This document shows positions 1 to 6,401 of a DNA stretch of 10,835 nt, piece after piece (positions within the stretch are counted from its first letter, which is position 1; the number at the start of each line of letters is the position of its first letter). Position numbers and translations under genes: made by a program. The notes below the pieces were generated by a model. The model did no database searches. It saw nothing but the letters and a program-made list of their open reading frames with translations, and was not told the origin of the DNA. Source of the stretch: Tectiglobus sp039183375 (GTDB lineage Bacteria; Pseudomonadota; Alphaproteobacteria; Rhizobiales; Hyphomicrobiaceae); contig JBCDBQ010000213.1 in assembly GCA_039183375.1 (NCBI GenBank), positions 1 through 10,835 of the forward strand. The letters run 5' to 3'.

Positions 1-1
1 C

Positions 2-148
2 CCGGCCATTTGGGTGCCGCACTCCTACGCCGGCTGTTCGCAACATGCACCCGATGAGCACATCCTGATGCCGGTCTCACGCAATGCCCTCGAGATCATG
101 GCTGGCCTCTATTGGGATCTCGGTGAGGGCGGCGTGCCGGGTTACTAA
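2..148 (+). CDS. M20 family metallopeptidase/amidohydrolase, C-terminal end (5' truncated by window)
   Basis: Only the last 48 codons are present, read in the frame starting at base 2 and ending in TAA at 146-148. The fragment contains S-Q-H-A-P-D-E-H about 13 residues in. It resembles the H-[AS]-P-[ND]-E segment near the C-terminus of M20 peptidases and amidohydrolases, where the His is a metal ligand. The following helix (ALEIMAGLYWDLGE) also fits the end of such proteins. Members hydrolyse peptide or N-acyl bonds with one or two zinc ions in the cytoplasm, for example in dipeptidases, carboxypeptidases and N-acyl-amino-acid hydrolases. Substrate class cannot be decided from this fragment. 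It converges on the secreted metalloprotease gene, with 61 bases between the stops. The family call rests on one motif plus overall resemblance. Confidence 0.7.
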   Translation, partial: PAIWVPHSYAGCSQHAPDEHILMPVSRNALEIMAGLYWDLGEGGVPGY

Positions 149-170
149 AGATGTAACTTCAGAATACCCG

Positions 171-187
171 ACCGGGCATCGCCCGGT
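171..187. terminator. Short perfect hairpin between convergent genes
   Basis: ACCGGGC at 171-177 and GCCCGGT at 181-187 form a perfect 7-bp stem with a 3-nt loop. It lies midway between the stop of the M20-type gene (148) and the stop of the metalloprotease gene (210). The position suits a bidirectional terminator, but neither side has a T-tract, so intrinsic termination is not well supported. It may only protect mRNA 3' ends. Confidence 0.35.
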
Positions 188-209
188 TGATAGAGCTCGC
201 AGGTCGCGG

Positions 210-3020
210 TCAATACTTCAGGGTGCGAAACACGCTGACGTCAAGGCCACCCCGGTTTGGTTCGCCGCTTACAGTGAGACGTGGCGCTCCGACAGCCAGC
301 CATCTGTCACCTAAGGCAACAGAATGGCCAAATGCGGCGAGGCCTGTATTGCCAGCAGCAGGCAACTGTATCAGGCGCGGAGCAACGCTACCTTTCACAC
401 GTGTCCGGTACAAATACGCCGAGTTTCCTAACGCACCATTCCCGGGTGCTCCTACAAGGATCGTCCCCCTGAACAAAGCAACGGAGTCCCCAAACTGTGT
501 ACGGCTGTCTGGTCGGCCAGCCGCATTACCGACATACGGGCTCAGCCCAGTGTTCATGCCCAGATCTATACGATTGACCAGTGTGTAATTAGCAAAGGAA
601 CCACCCCACTGTATCTCGATCTGGCGCGCAAATGTGAACACTGCACCGCCGCGAACCAACGTGCCATTAACGGTGGCAACCTCAGCTCTCGGCGCACCAA
701 TCACGATTTCATCTCGCTCAAAAGCCACCGATGCGCCGAACTGAGCGCCGGACATCATCGCTGGATCGACGTCTGTACCATTCGATTTCAGAGCTGAGAA
801 ATAGCAGAGTGCTGACGCACTCGTCTGCGTTTCGCAGCGGGACGAAACGCTCGCTTGGGTTTGCGGCGGCACACTTGCCGCGAACAATGCCAGATAGGCC
901 CGGCCTTCTGCCGCGGGTCCAGCATACGGTGCACCGATCAGGACGCGAAACTCTTGCGGCCCACTCAGCTCACCGTAGGCCAAGCTGGTGCCAAATGCCC
1001 CTCCAGCATAGCTGCCGGTAATCTTCTGCGTCTGGGCCAAGATTGCAGACGTCTGACTGCAACCAGAGTTCATGGTGGGCGCAAAGGCATAGACACTACC
1101 GTTGCCAACTTCGCCCGGCGCACCAACGAATATACGTGTTCCCGAGTGGCAGAGGCTCTCGCCAGCTAAAGCGATGGCTGATCCGAATTTAACATTGGAA
1201 TTGGTGCTGGTGACATTTGGATCTAGGCGCTGAAGGTAGTTCAATTGACCATTCAAACGGTTTCTTTGATACAAGAAGATAGCACCCCGGCCCTTAAAGT
1301 TTGGAGCGCCGACAGCAATCAGATTGCCGCTATCGCTGACGGCAACCGCGGAGCCGAACTGCGCGTTTTCCCAGTCTGCAGGTGTCGCTCCAGGGCCGGG
1401 CGGGAGAATGATATCTGTCTTCTGAGTTCCATTCTGTGGATCAATAGAGCTGACGAACGCCCGCCCGCGCTTGGATAACCCCTGCTCTGAGAAAAATGGT
1501 GCACCGCTGACGACAACTTGCTCAGCATGAGGTGCAGCTGTGGGGTGCCGCCACTTTGATGTGGCAACGGCATGTCCACGATGCTCCCCGCCTTGCAAAC
1601 CGGTGAGCTGCGCTGATCGGCATCTCATGTCGGTCGTATTTTCCGCGAACAATGTCACAACTGAATTGACATCCCCGTTCGACAGCACAGTTCCGCCTTC
1701 GGTGACAACATCGCCTCGAAGTGTGAGCTTCTTCGGGAGACCTCCTTCGCCGGGCAGACTTGAGATTGCCTGTAACTTTTCGTCGGATACGATGGCGAAG
1801 TTGCGCCATTGGTGCTCTGAACGAACAGATGTAGTGAAAGCCGTTGCAGGTCGGCTTAAAATAACGGCACCACAGCTCGATCCAGAGGGGCAACCTTGTT
1901 GTGGGAGCAAGCGCAATCTTGCAATCTCGTCTGGCGTCGCAACGTGAGGTGAGAGTTTCGCGAACTGAAGGGTGAAAACCGGTGGCTGCCCCGTGCGGCA
2001 GTCTACATAGCGTCGGCTGGCTGATTGATAGACAAGGTATTCTGGGTTTATTTCTTCAAACCGAAGAATTGAGAACGGGGTGGCGCGCCGGTCGCGCTGG
2101 AAGATATCGGGACGCGGAAGCAGCGGCAGTGTCTCCCACTGGCGAGCCGGTAGTGAAGTGCCGGGCAGGGGAGGATAGAGCTGAGACAGTGATTGGGCCT
2201 CGTATCCGCCAAAGGCAATCCTTTGTTGGCTGTCGAATACTCTGAGGCCGCGACTGCCTGTCGGCCCCCCGAGACGACTGAGTATAGCTGGGCCTGGTGA
2301 CAACTGTGCACCTGATCGCGCGCGGTGCTCTGTAAAGCCAAGGGCGTGACCAAGCTCGTGGAGGATTATATCCGGACCAACACCGTTGGGCCCGCCAGCG
2401 CCATCCCGATAGTCGTCCTTGCGGATTGCCAGAACTGCATAACGCGGCGCGCGAGTTGGTATCCCCAAACTGTTTGCATGGAATGGCGAGGCTTTCGGAA
2501 ACCTCCAGGCCCCCAGCACCTCATCCCACACCCAGATTGCTCCTGTCGCCTGAAGTCCGGTCCAATCGGATGGAGGCGTGACTGCGCCATGGCCAGGCGG
2601 CGTACGTTCGCCAGCCGCGTTGTCAATAAATGTGATCCGTACTGTCGGCTGCGTACCTGGCCAGTTTGATGGGGCACGCCACAATCCATTCGTTCCGATT
2701 GCTCCTGTAGCGTCAGCCAGCCAATTCGCGCCACAGCTCGAGGCAATCTCAAATCGCAAGTGCGCCCATGCGAGATTATTGAATGCCGAAACAACTTTCT
2801 CGATTTGTGGTAAGGCCGGGCTCAGCTCGCAGTCCACGACAATGCGCACACCACTTCGCAGTGCGGCAGGATCCATGTAGCTGCCCGGAGTAAGATGTTC
2901 GAAAGCTAAGTAGTTCCAGGATGGCGGTAGCTCGACATCAAGCGCCTCCACCCGATAGGACGCTAACTGCAGGAACGAAAAAGCAAAAGAAAACAACCAG
3001 ATCTTGCAAAGCGTCCACAT
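210..3020 (-). CDS. Secreted zincin-like metalloprotease with C-terminal seven-repeat FG-GAP beta-propeller
   Basis: 936 aa from an ATG preceded by AAAGG. Residues 1-26 look like a Sec signal peptide: hydrophobic core about 7-20, possible cleavage after V-E-A at 26. The mature part has ten Cys, which fits disulfides outside the cytoplasm. Residues about 35-300 look like a metalloprotease domain with HELGHALGFTEH at 221-232; H221, E222 and H225 match the zinc ligands and general base of an HExxH site. The metzincin consensus HExxHxxGxxH is broken, because the last position is E231 with His at 232. No Met occurs from 233 to 464. The likely Met-turn equivalent is S-Q-L-Y-P-P at about 279-284, with Leu in place of Met. 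Residues about 480-936 hold seven repeats ending in G-A-P at 506, 571, 633, 696, 775, 857 and 911. Six begin with F-G followed by a small residue (555, 612, 676, 761, 843, 897); the first is degenerate. Seven repeats suit one closed integrin-alpha-type propeller. Residues about 300-480 match nothing I recognise. The propeller probably mediates binding or adhesion. Substrate is unknown, and activity is uncertain given the altered zinc site. Sampled stretches look less GC-rich than the neighbours, suggesting acquisition. Confidence 0.85.
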   Translation of the reverse strand: MWTLCKIWLFSFAFSFLQLASYRVEALDVELPPSWNYLAFEHLTPGSYMDPAALRSGVRIVVDCELSPALPQIEKVVSAFNNLAWAHLRFEIASSCGANWLADATGAIGTNGLWRAPSNWPGTQPTVRITFIDNAAGERTPPGHGAVTPPSDWTGLQATGAIWVWDEVLGAWRFPKASPFHANSLGIPTRAPRYAVLAIRKDDYRDGAGGPNGVGPDIILHELGHALGFTEHRARSGAQLSPGPAILSRLGGPTGSRGLRVFDSQQRIAFGGYEAQSLSQLYPPLPGTSLPARQWETLPLLPRPDIFQRDRRATPFSILRFEEINPEYLVYQSASRRYVDCRTGQPPVFTLQFAKLSPHVATPDEIARLRLLPQQGCPSGSSCGAVILSRPATAFTTSVRSEHQWRNFAIVSDEKLQAISSLPGEGGLPKKLTLRGDVVTEGGTVLSNGDVNSVVTLFAENTTDMRCRSAQLTGLQGGEHRGHAVATSKWRHPTAAPHAEQVVVSGAPFFSEQGLSKRGRAFVSSIDPQNGTQKTDIILPPGPGATPADWENAQFGSAVAVSDSGNLIAVGAPNFKGRGAIFLYQRNRLNGQLNYLQRLDPNVTSTNSNVKFGSAIALAGESLCHSGTRIFVGAPGEVGNGSVYAFAPTMNSGCSQTSAILAQTQKITGSYAGGAFGTSLAYGELSGPQEFRVLIGAPYAGPAAEGRAYLALFAASVPPQTQASVSSRCETQTSASALCYFSALKSNGTDVDPAMMSGAQFGASVAFERDEIVIGAPRAEVATVNGTLVRGGAVFTFARQIEIQWGGSFANYTLVNRIDLGMNTGLSPYVGNAAGRPDSRTQFGDSVALFRGTILVGAPGNGALGNSAYLYRTRVKGSVAPRLIQLPAAGNTGLAAFGHSVALGDRWLAVGAPRLTVSGEPNRGGLDVSVFRTLKY

Positions 3021-3127
3021 GGAAATGACCTTTAAAAATGCAGTCTTTTTGTAATCTAACCTGCTCGCCCTATCTCCTGCAATTGCTGTACCGGCATCGA
3101 TCAGGTTTGCATCAGGTCTCTGAACCG
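3021..3127 (-). promoter_or_regulatory. Intergenic region carrying the start signals of the metalloprotease gene
   Basis: These 107 bases separate the dctM stop from the metalloprotease start, both on the minus strand. They hold the likely ribosome binding site (AAAGG, about 8 bases before the ATG), an A/T-rich stretch around 3030-3057, the 8-bp palindrome GCAATTGC at 3079-3086 and the ATCAGGT pair. I see no convincing intrinsic terminator for dctM. Only weak -35/-10 matches are found (TTGCAG, 17 bases, TTAGAT on the minus strand). Whether the protease gene has its own promoter or is read through from dctM is not settled. Confidence 0.35.
3100..3117. repeat. Pair of direct repeats upstream of the metalloprotease gene
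   Basis: ATCAGGT occurs at 3100-3106 and again at 3111-3117, so the copies are 11 bases apart, about one helical turn. They lie roughly 80-97 bases upstream of the metalloprotease ATG and just past the dctM stop. A tandem regulator site is possible, but a 7-mer pair is weak evidence. Confidence 0.25.
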
Positions 3128-4438
3128 CTAGGTCATCAACTTCGGCAGGAACAGCACGATCTCGGGGAAGATGATCAGTAGCGCCAGCGTGATGGCATCA
3201 AGGACGAGGAACGGCCAGACACCAGTAAAGACATCCTCTAACGTTAGAGGCACGGGCGACGCGCTGCGCACCACATAAACATTGAGGCCGACCGGCGGCG
3301 TGATGAGTGAGATCTCGGCCAGCTTGATTGCAATCACGCCGAGCCAGATCGGATCGTAGCCGACGCCGGTCATGATCGGGAACATCACCGGTAGCGTCAT
3401 CACCATAATGGCGATCGGGTCGATCAACATGCCGAGTACCAGATAGATCGCGGCAAACGCCAGCAGGTACATGTAAGGCGGCAGCCCAAGCCCTAACAGC
3501 CAGCCAGAAATCTCGGTGATCAGACCTGTGTAGGTCAGGAAGCGCGCCAGGATGATACCGCCGATCACGATGATAAAGATCGTCGTCGTGGTCGTGCCTG
3601 CCTCCTTGAAGGTGTCGATCAGCATTTTGGTGTTCAGGCGGCCCTTGAACATCACGATGAGAAACGCGCCGAAGGCTCCAACGGCACCCGCGTAGGTCGG
3701 AATGAAGAAACCCGTGTAGATGCCGCCGATCACGAGGATAAACAGGAAGCCGATCCCCCAGACGCCGGTCAACGAGCGCCACTTTTCCATCCGCGAAATC
3801 TTGATGTCCGAGATGGGCGCCAGCGACGGCCGCGCTTTGACGATGAAGTAGATGCCGACCATGTAGATGGCGGCCGACAGCAGACCCGGGATCAACCCCG
3901 CGACGAGCAGCTGTGCAACCGACTGCTCAGTGATCACGGCGTAGATCACCATCAAAATGCTTGGTGGGATGAGCGAAGCAAGCGTGCCGGAGGCCGCAAT
4001 GCAACCCGCACTCAGGCGCTTATCGTAACCGAACTTCGTCATCTCCGGCATCGCCATGCGCGTGAACACCGCCGCATTGACGATCGTCGAGCCACACGCA
4101 GCACCGAACGCAGCGGAAGCCAGCGTGGTTGCCATGGCGAGCCCGCCCGGCAGCCGTCCAAGCCAATTGTAAGCCGCCCGGTAGAGGTCCGTTGTCAGTC
4201 CAGCCTGATTGGATAAGGCACCCATCAGAATGAACAGCGGGATGACGGCAAGGGTGAAGGAGTTCGTGGTGCTAAACGGTATCGTGGCAAGCTGGGCGAA
4301 CGCGGCATCTGGCCCGATCGTCAGATACATACCGAGCAGACCGCCAAGCCCGAGAGCCACGCCGATGTGGACGCCGACCGCAAGCATCGCAAAGAGGACG
4401 ATAAAGACAATGACACCAGTTGTGGCCGGATCCAGCAC
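3128..4438 (-). CDS. dctM: TRAP transporter large permease subunit (DctM family)
   Basis: 436 aa, nearly all hydrophobic, a usual length for DctM subunits with about 12 membrane helices. It is the channel-forming part of a tripartite ATP-independent transporter, driving uptake of a carboxylate-type solute by an ion gradient across the inner membrane. Family hallmarks include the P-L-F-I-L-M-G segment (about 67-73), the G-R-L-P-G-G-L-A-M-A-T loop (94-104), A-A-C-G-S (113-117), P-E-M with G-Y-D (131-139), and A-A-S-G-T-L-A-S-L-I-P-P-S (148-160). Near the C-terminus are L-G-M-L-I-D-P and I-T-P-P-V-G-L-N. The start is GTG at 4436-4438. AAAGGA lies 8 bases upstream, inside the end of dctQ, and the dctQ stop is only 4 bases away, so the two are probably translationally coupled. 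Confidence 0.96.
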   Translation of the reverse strand: MLDPATTGVIVFIVLFAMLAVGVHIGVALGLGGLLGMYLTIGPDAAFAQLATIPFSTTNSFTLAVIPLFILMGALSNQAGLTTDLYRAAYNWLGRLPGGLAMATTLASAAFGAACGSTIVNAAVFTRMAMPEMTKFGYDKRLSAGCIAASGTLASLIPPSILMVIYAVITEQSVAQLLVAGLIPGLLSAAIYMVGIYFIVKARPSLAPISDIKISRMEKWRSLTGVWGIGFLFILVIGGIYTGFFIPTYAGAVGAFGAFLIVMFKGRLNTKMLIDTFKEAGTTTTTIFIIVIGGIILARFLTYTGLITEISGWLLGLGLPPYMYLLAFAAIYLVLGMLIDPIAIMVMTLPVMFPIMTGVGYDPIWLGVIAIKLAEISLITPPVGLNVYVVRSASPVPLTLEDVFTGVWPFLVLDAITLALLIIFPEIVLFLPKLMT

Positions 4439-4442
4439 GCAC

Positions 4443-5027
4443 TTAATCCTTTGCTGTTCCGCCGTTCGTCTCAGATCCGGTCGACAAGCCTTCCAATGTC
4501 ATAGCGGCCGGATCATCAACTGGTGCCTCCAGTTCCTCTCCCGTCCGCACGCGCTGCAGGTCTTGGATCAGGTCGATGAGGAGGCGCACGATCAGAAGCG
4601 CGGTGCCGGCTGCGAGAATGATCCTTGCTGGATAGAGAGGAAAGCGAATGAGACCGACGGTGGCCTCATTCAATTGGACGCTGAAGATCGCCTCATTGAT
4701 CGCCTGCCAGAGCAGGAGTGAGAAAAACAGCAGCGCGGCAAGATCGGCAATCACATCCATCGCTGCGCGGCCGCGCGGGCCCATCCGGGTATAGAGCAGC
4801 TCGACCCGGATATGGCTGCGCTGGATCTGGGCATAGGTCAAAGCTCCGAATACGATGAGCACCATGGTGCTCTCTGTCAGTTCCTTTGCACCCGGCAGCG
4901 GGGAGGCAAGGAACTGTGTGCCGATGACGTCGCCGACGCCAAGGAACATCGACATGAGAAGGCCAAGGCCACCAACCAACAGAATGGCCAGTGCCAACCG
5001 TTCAATGATTTTTGCGATGAGTTGCAA
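4443..5027 (-). CDS. dctQ: TRAP transporter small permease subunit (DctQ family)
   Basis: 194 aa with four predicted membrane helices (about 10-32, 48-68, 90-112, 130-155) and a hydrophilic acidic tail of about 40 residues. The G-A-K-E-L-T-E segment (46-52) and H-I-R-V-E (72-76) at the end of helix 2 are typical of the DctQ subunit, which pairs with DctM and helps dock the binding protein. The start appears to be TTG at 5025-5027: an in-frame TGA lies upstream with no ATG or GTG in between, and the next Met is at residue 25, inside helix 1. The Shine-Dalgarno match is poor (GGA about 10 bases upstream). It sits between dctP and dctM, after the terminator-like hairpin, so it is probably expressed less than dctP. 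Confidence 0.93.
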   Translation of the reverse strand: MQLIAKIIERLALAILLVGGLGLLMSMFLGVGDVIGTQFLASPLPGAKELTESTMVLIVFGALTYAQIQRSHIRVELLYTRMGPRGRAAMDVIADLAALLFFSLLLWQAINEAIFSVQLNEATVGLIRFPLYPARIILAAGTALLIVRLLIDLIQDLQRVRTGEELEAPVDDPAAMTLEGLSTGSETNGGTAKD

Positions 5028-5050
5028 GGATGGATGGTCCGCGCGAGTTC

Positions 5051-5093
5051 AAAAAAAGGGCGGAGTGCCGATCAAAGATTTTCGGCTCTCCGC
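5051..5093 (-). terminator. Intrinsic-terminator-like hairpin between dctP and dctQ
   Basis: Read on the minus strand, GCGGAG (5093-5088) pairs with CTCCGC (5065-5060), and inside it GCCGA (5086-5082) pairs with TCGGC (5071-5067). One A/A mismatch separates the two helices and the loop is 10 nt. Two C residues and then seven T residues (5057-5051) follow. This is a textbook intrinsic terminator shape oriented with the trap operon, 24 bases after the dctP stop and 24 before the dctQ start. Since dctQM appear to depend on the same promoter, it probably acts as a partial terminator and 3' stabiliser of a dctP-only mRNA. Confidence 0.8.
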
Positions 5094-5116
5094 TCTGGCG
5101 TGTCAGTCGTCGATGA

Positions 5117-6133
5117 CTACATTTGGGACTTCCAGTAGGCAGCGACTTCGGCTGCTTCATTGCCCTTGCCTTGCTTCTTCATGGCGTCAACCCAACCCGC
5201 GAGCAGATCAGGTGCCGCTTTGCGCCACTTGGCCATTTCGCCTTCCTTAAAGGGCTTGAAGACAGCGCCTTTAGCTTGGGCATCCTTGACCGCTTTGGCT
5301 TCGGCGGTGCTGATCCAGTCGATATAGGCCTGGCCGGACTTTGCAGCTTCTTCGAGGAAGATCTTCTGGATATCAGCGGGCAACTTTGCCCAGGCCCGTT
5401 TGCCAACGACGATCAGGTGACCGGCAATCGTCATGATCGGACCGCAGCTGTATTTGCCCGGCTCATAGAGGCGGTTCGAAAGAATGTTGCCGGCATTGAG
5501 GAACGAGTAATCCAGCGAGCCGCGCTGCAGGGCCTCATAGACCGCGCCGACGCCAACGGACACCGGCACTGCGCCTACGGCACCGTGGAGCTTTGGCACA
5601 TCAGCACCGAAGCTACGGATCTTCTTGCCTTTCAGCCCGGCAACCGTATCGCAATCCGGAGACTTGCCTGTCAGGAAGTACTCGCCCAGCGGTTGCTGGA
5701 AGAGGTACTGTACGTTTACTGTATCGAGTTCCTGCTTGAAAACCGGAAGCTTCTTGTAGGACGAATAAACGATCTCGATGGCCTTCTTCGCGTTCGGGAA
5801 GACAAACGGGATTTGATAGGCCTTCCAGAACGGCAGACGGTCCGGGTAGTAACCCGGCGCGACAGATGCCATGTCGATAGCACCACGGCCGGCCAGTGGT
5901 AGCAGTTCGTTGCCTTTGCCGAGACCGCCGGCAAACGTCATATCGATCTTCACTTTGCCATTGGTTCGCTTTTCGATCGTCTTCGCAAAGTCTTTTTCGA
6001 CCTGGACAAACGGACTGTTGCCTAGGTAATGACCCCAACGCAGCTTGATCTCCTGCGCGTTTGCCATGCCGGAAAACGCGACAGCGCCGATTGCTCCAGT
6101 CGCAATCGCCCAACTGGATACTCTGAATGTCAT
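5117..6133 (-). CDS. dctP: TRAP transporter periplasmic substrate-binding protein (DctP family)
   Basis: 338 aa from the ATG at 6131-6133. That start is chosen because GGGAG lies 7 bases upstream and it gives a clean Sec signal peptide ending A-N-A before Q27. An in-frame ATG 65 codons further upstream would put a non-hydrophobic stretch in front and is unlikely. The mature protein begins E-I-K-L-R-W-G-H-Y, usual for this family. G-L-K-G-K-K-I-R (166-173) carries the arginine that in TRAP binding proteins pairs with the substrate carboxylate. It is followed by V-Y-E-A-L-Q-R-G-S-L-D-Y-S (198-210) and F-L-N-A-G-N (211-216). It binds the solute in the periplasm and delivers it to DctQM encoded just downstream. 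Substrate is probably an organic acid, but the specificity cannot be read from the sequence. Confidence 0.95.
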   Translation of the reverse strand: MTFRVSSWAIATGAIGAVAFSGMANAQEIKLRWGHYLGNSPFVQVEKDFAKTIEKRTNGKVKIDMTFAGGLGKGNELLPLAGRGAIDMASVAPGYYPDRLPFWKAYQIPFVFPNAKKAIEIVYSSYKKLPVFKQELDTVNVQYLFQQPLGEYFLTGKSPDCDTVAGLKGKKIRSFGADVPKLHGAVGAVPVSVGVGAVYEALQRGSLDYSFLNAGNILSNRLYEPGKYSCGPIMTIAGHLIVVGKRAWAKLPADIQKIFLEEAAKSGQAYIDWISTAEAKAVKDAQAKGAVFKPFKEGEMAKWRKAAPDLLAGWVDAMKKQGKGNEAAEVAAYWKSQM

Positions 6134-6401
6134 AATTGTCTCCCTACTTCGGCTGGCCAGATCACATCGCAAAGCGGTTTGGACCGTGCTCGCCGCCGGT
6201 GAGGATTCACCATGCCCCAAAAAGGCTAAGCGCGAAGCTAACACCCCACTGACACGCGGTCCACTTGATGTTGACGATTGAGACTTGTGCAAAGTGATCA
6301 TTCCGCAGCCATAGCGTGCACAGCGCAATAGGGGATCAGGTCAGCGATGAAGCTCGGCAGTAACAATTGACACCGGACGCTGGGACTGATGTCTTCGACC
6401 A
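6134..6401. promoter_or_regulatory. Divergent intergenic region between dctP and the SBP-like/oxygenase unit
   Basis: These 268 bases separate two divergent transcription units and should hold both promoters. No gene is supported in them. Visible structures are: an imperfect palindrome ACTTGTGCAAAGT at 6283-6295 (outer four pairs exact) adjoining TGATCA at 6295-6300; a perfect inverted repeat GGTGA-ggat-TCACC at 6198-6211; and a small stem CGGT-ttgg-ACCG at 6175-6186. The last two would lie in the 5' leader of dctP. Any could be a regulator site, but no regulator gene is present to match them. Confidence 0.5.
6367..6395 (+). promoter_or_regulatory. Candidate promoter of the SBP-like/oxygenase unit
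   Basis: A perfect TTGACA lies at 6367-6372. A 17-base spacer then leads to 6390-6395 (TGTCTT), which is a poor -10 hexamer. If used, transcription would begin at or next to the ATG at 6402. The absence of a Shine-Dalgarno sequence at normal spacing before that ATG is consistent with this. The weak -10 keeps confidence low. Confidence 0.3.

Noticed and set aside
281..2880. Many plus-strand open frames of 60-180 codons opposite the metalloprotease
   Set aside because: All are antisense to a gene with clear domains from end to end, and none shows a recognisable motif or good start signal.
4209..4721. A 170-codon plus-strand frame over the dctM/dctQ junction
   Set aside because: It is antisense to two well-supported membrane protein genes and its product is not family-like.
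5123..5902. A 259-codon open frame on the plus strand
   Set aside because: It lies wholly antisense to dctP, which has full family motifs; the plus-strand product resembles no protein I know and mirrors the codon bias of dctP.
6134..6328. A 65-codon N-terminal extension of dctP to an ATG at 6328
   Set aside because: It would put a polar stretch in front of a clear signal peptide, whereas the ATG at 6133 has a good ribosome binding site and the expected N-terminus.
3099..6341. GATCAGGT repeated at 3099, 6334 and elsewhere as a regulon motif
   Set aside because: The same 8-mer also occurs within dctP and dctQ coding sequence, so its presence in the two intergenic regions is not distinctive.
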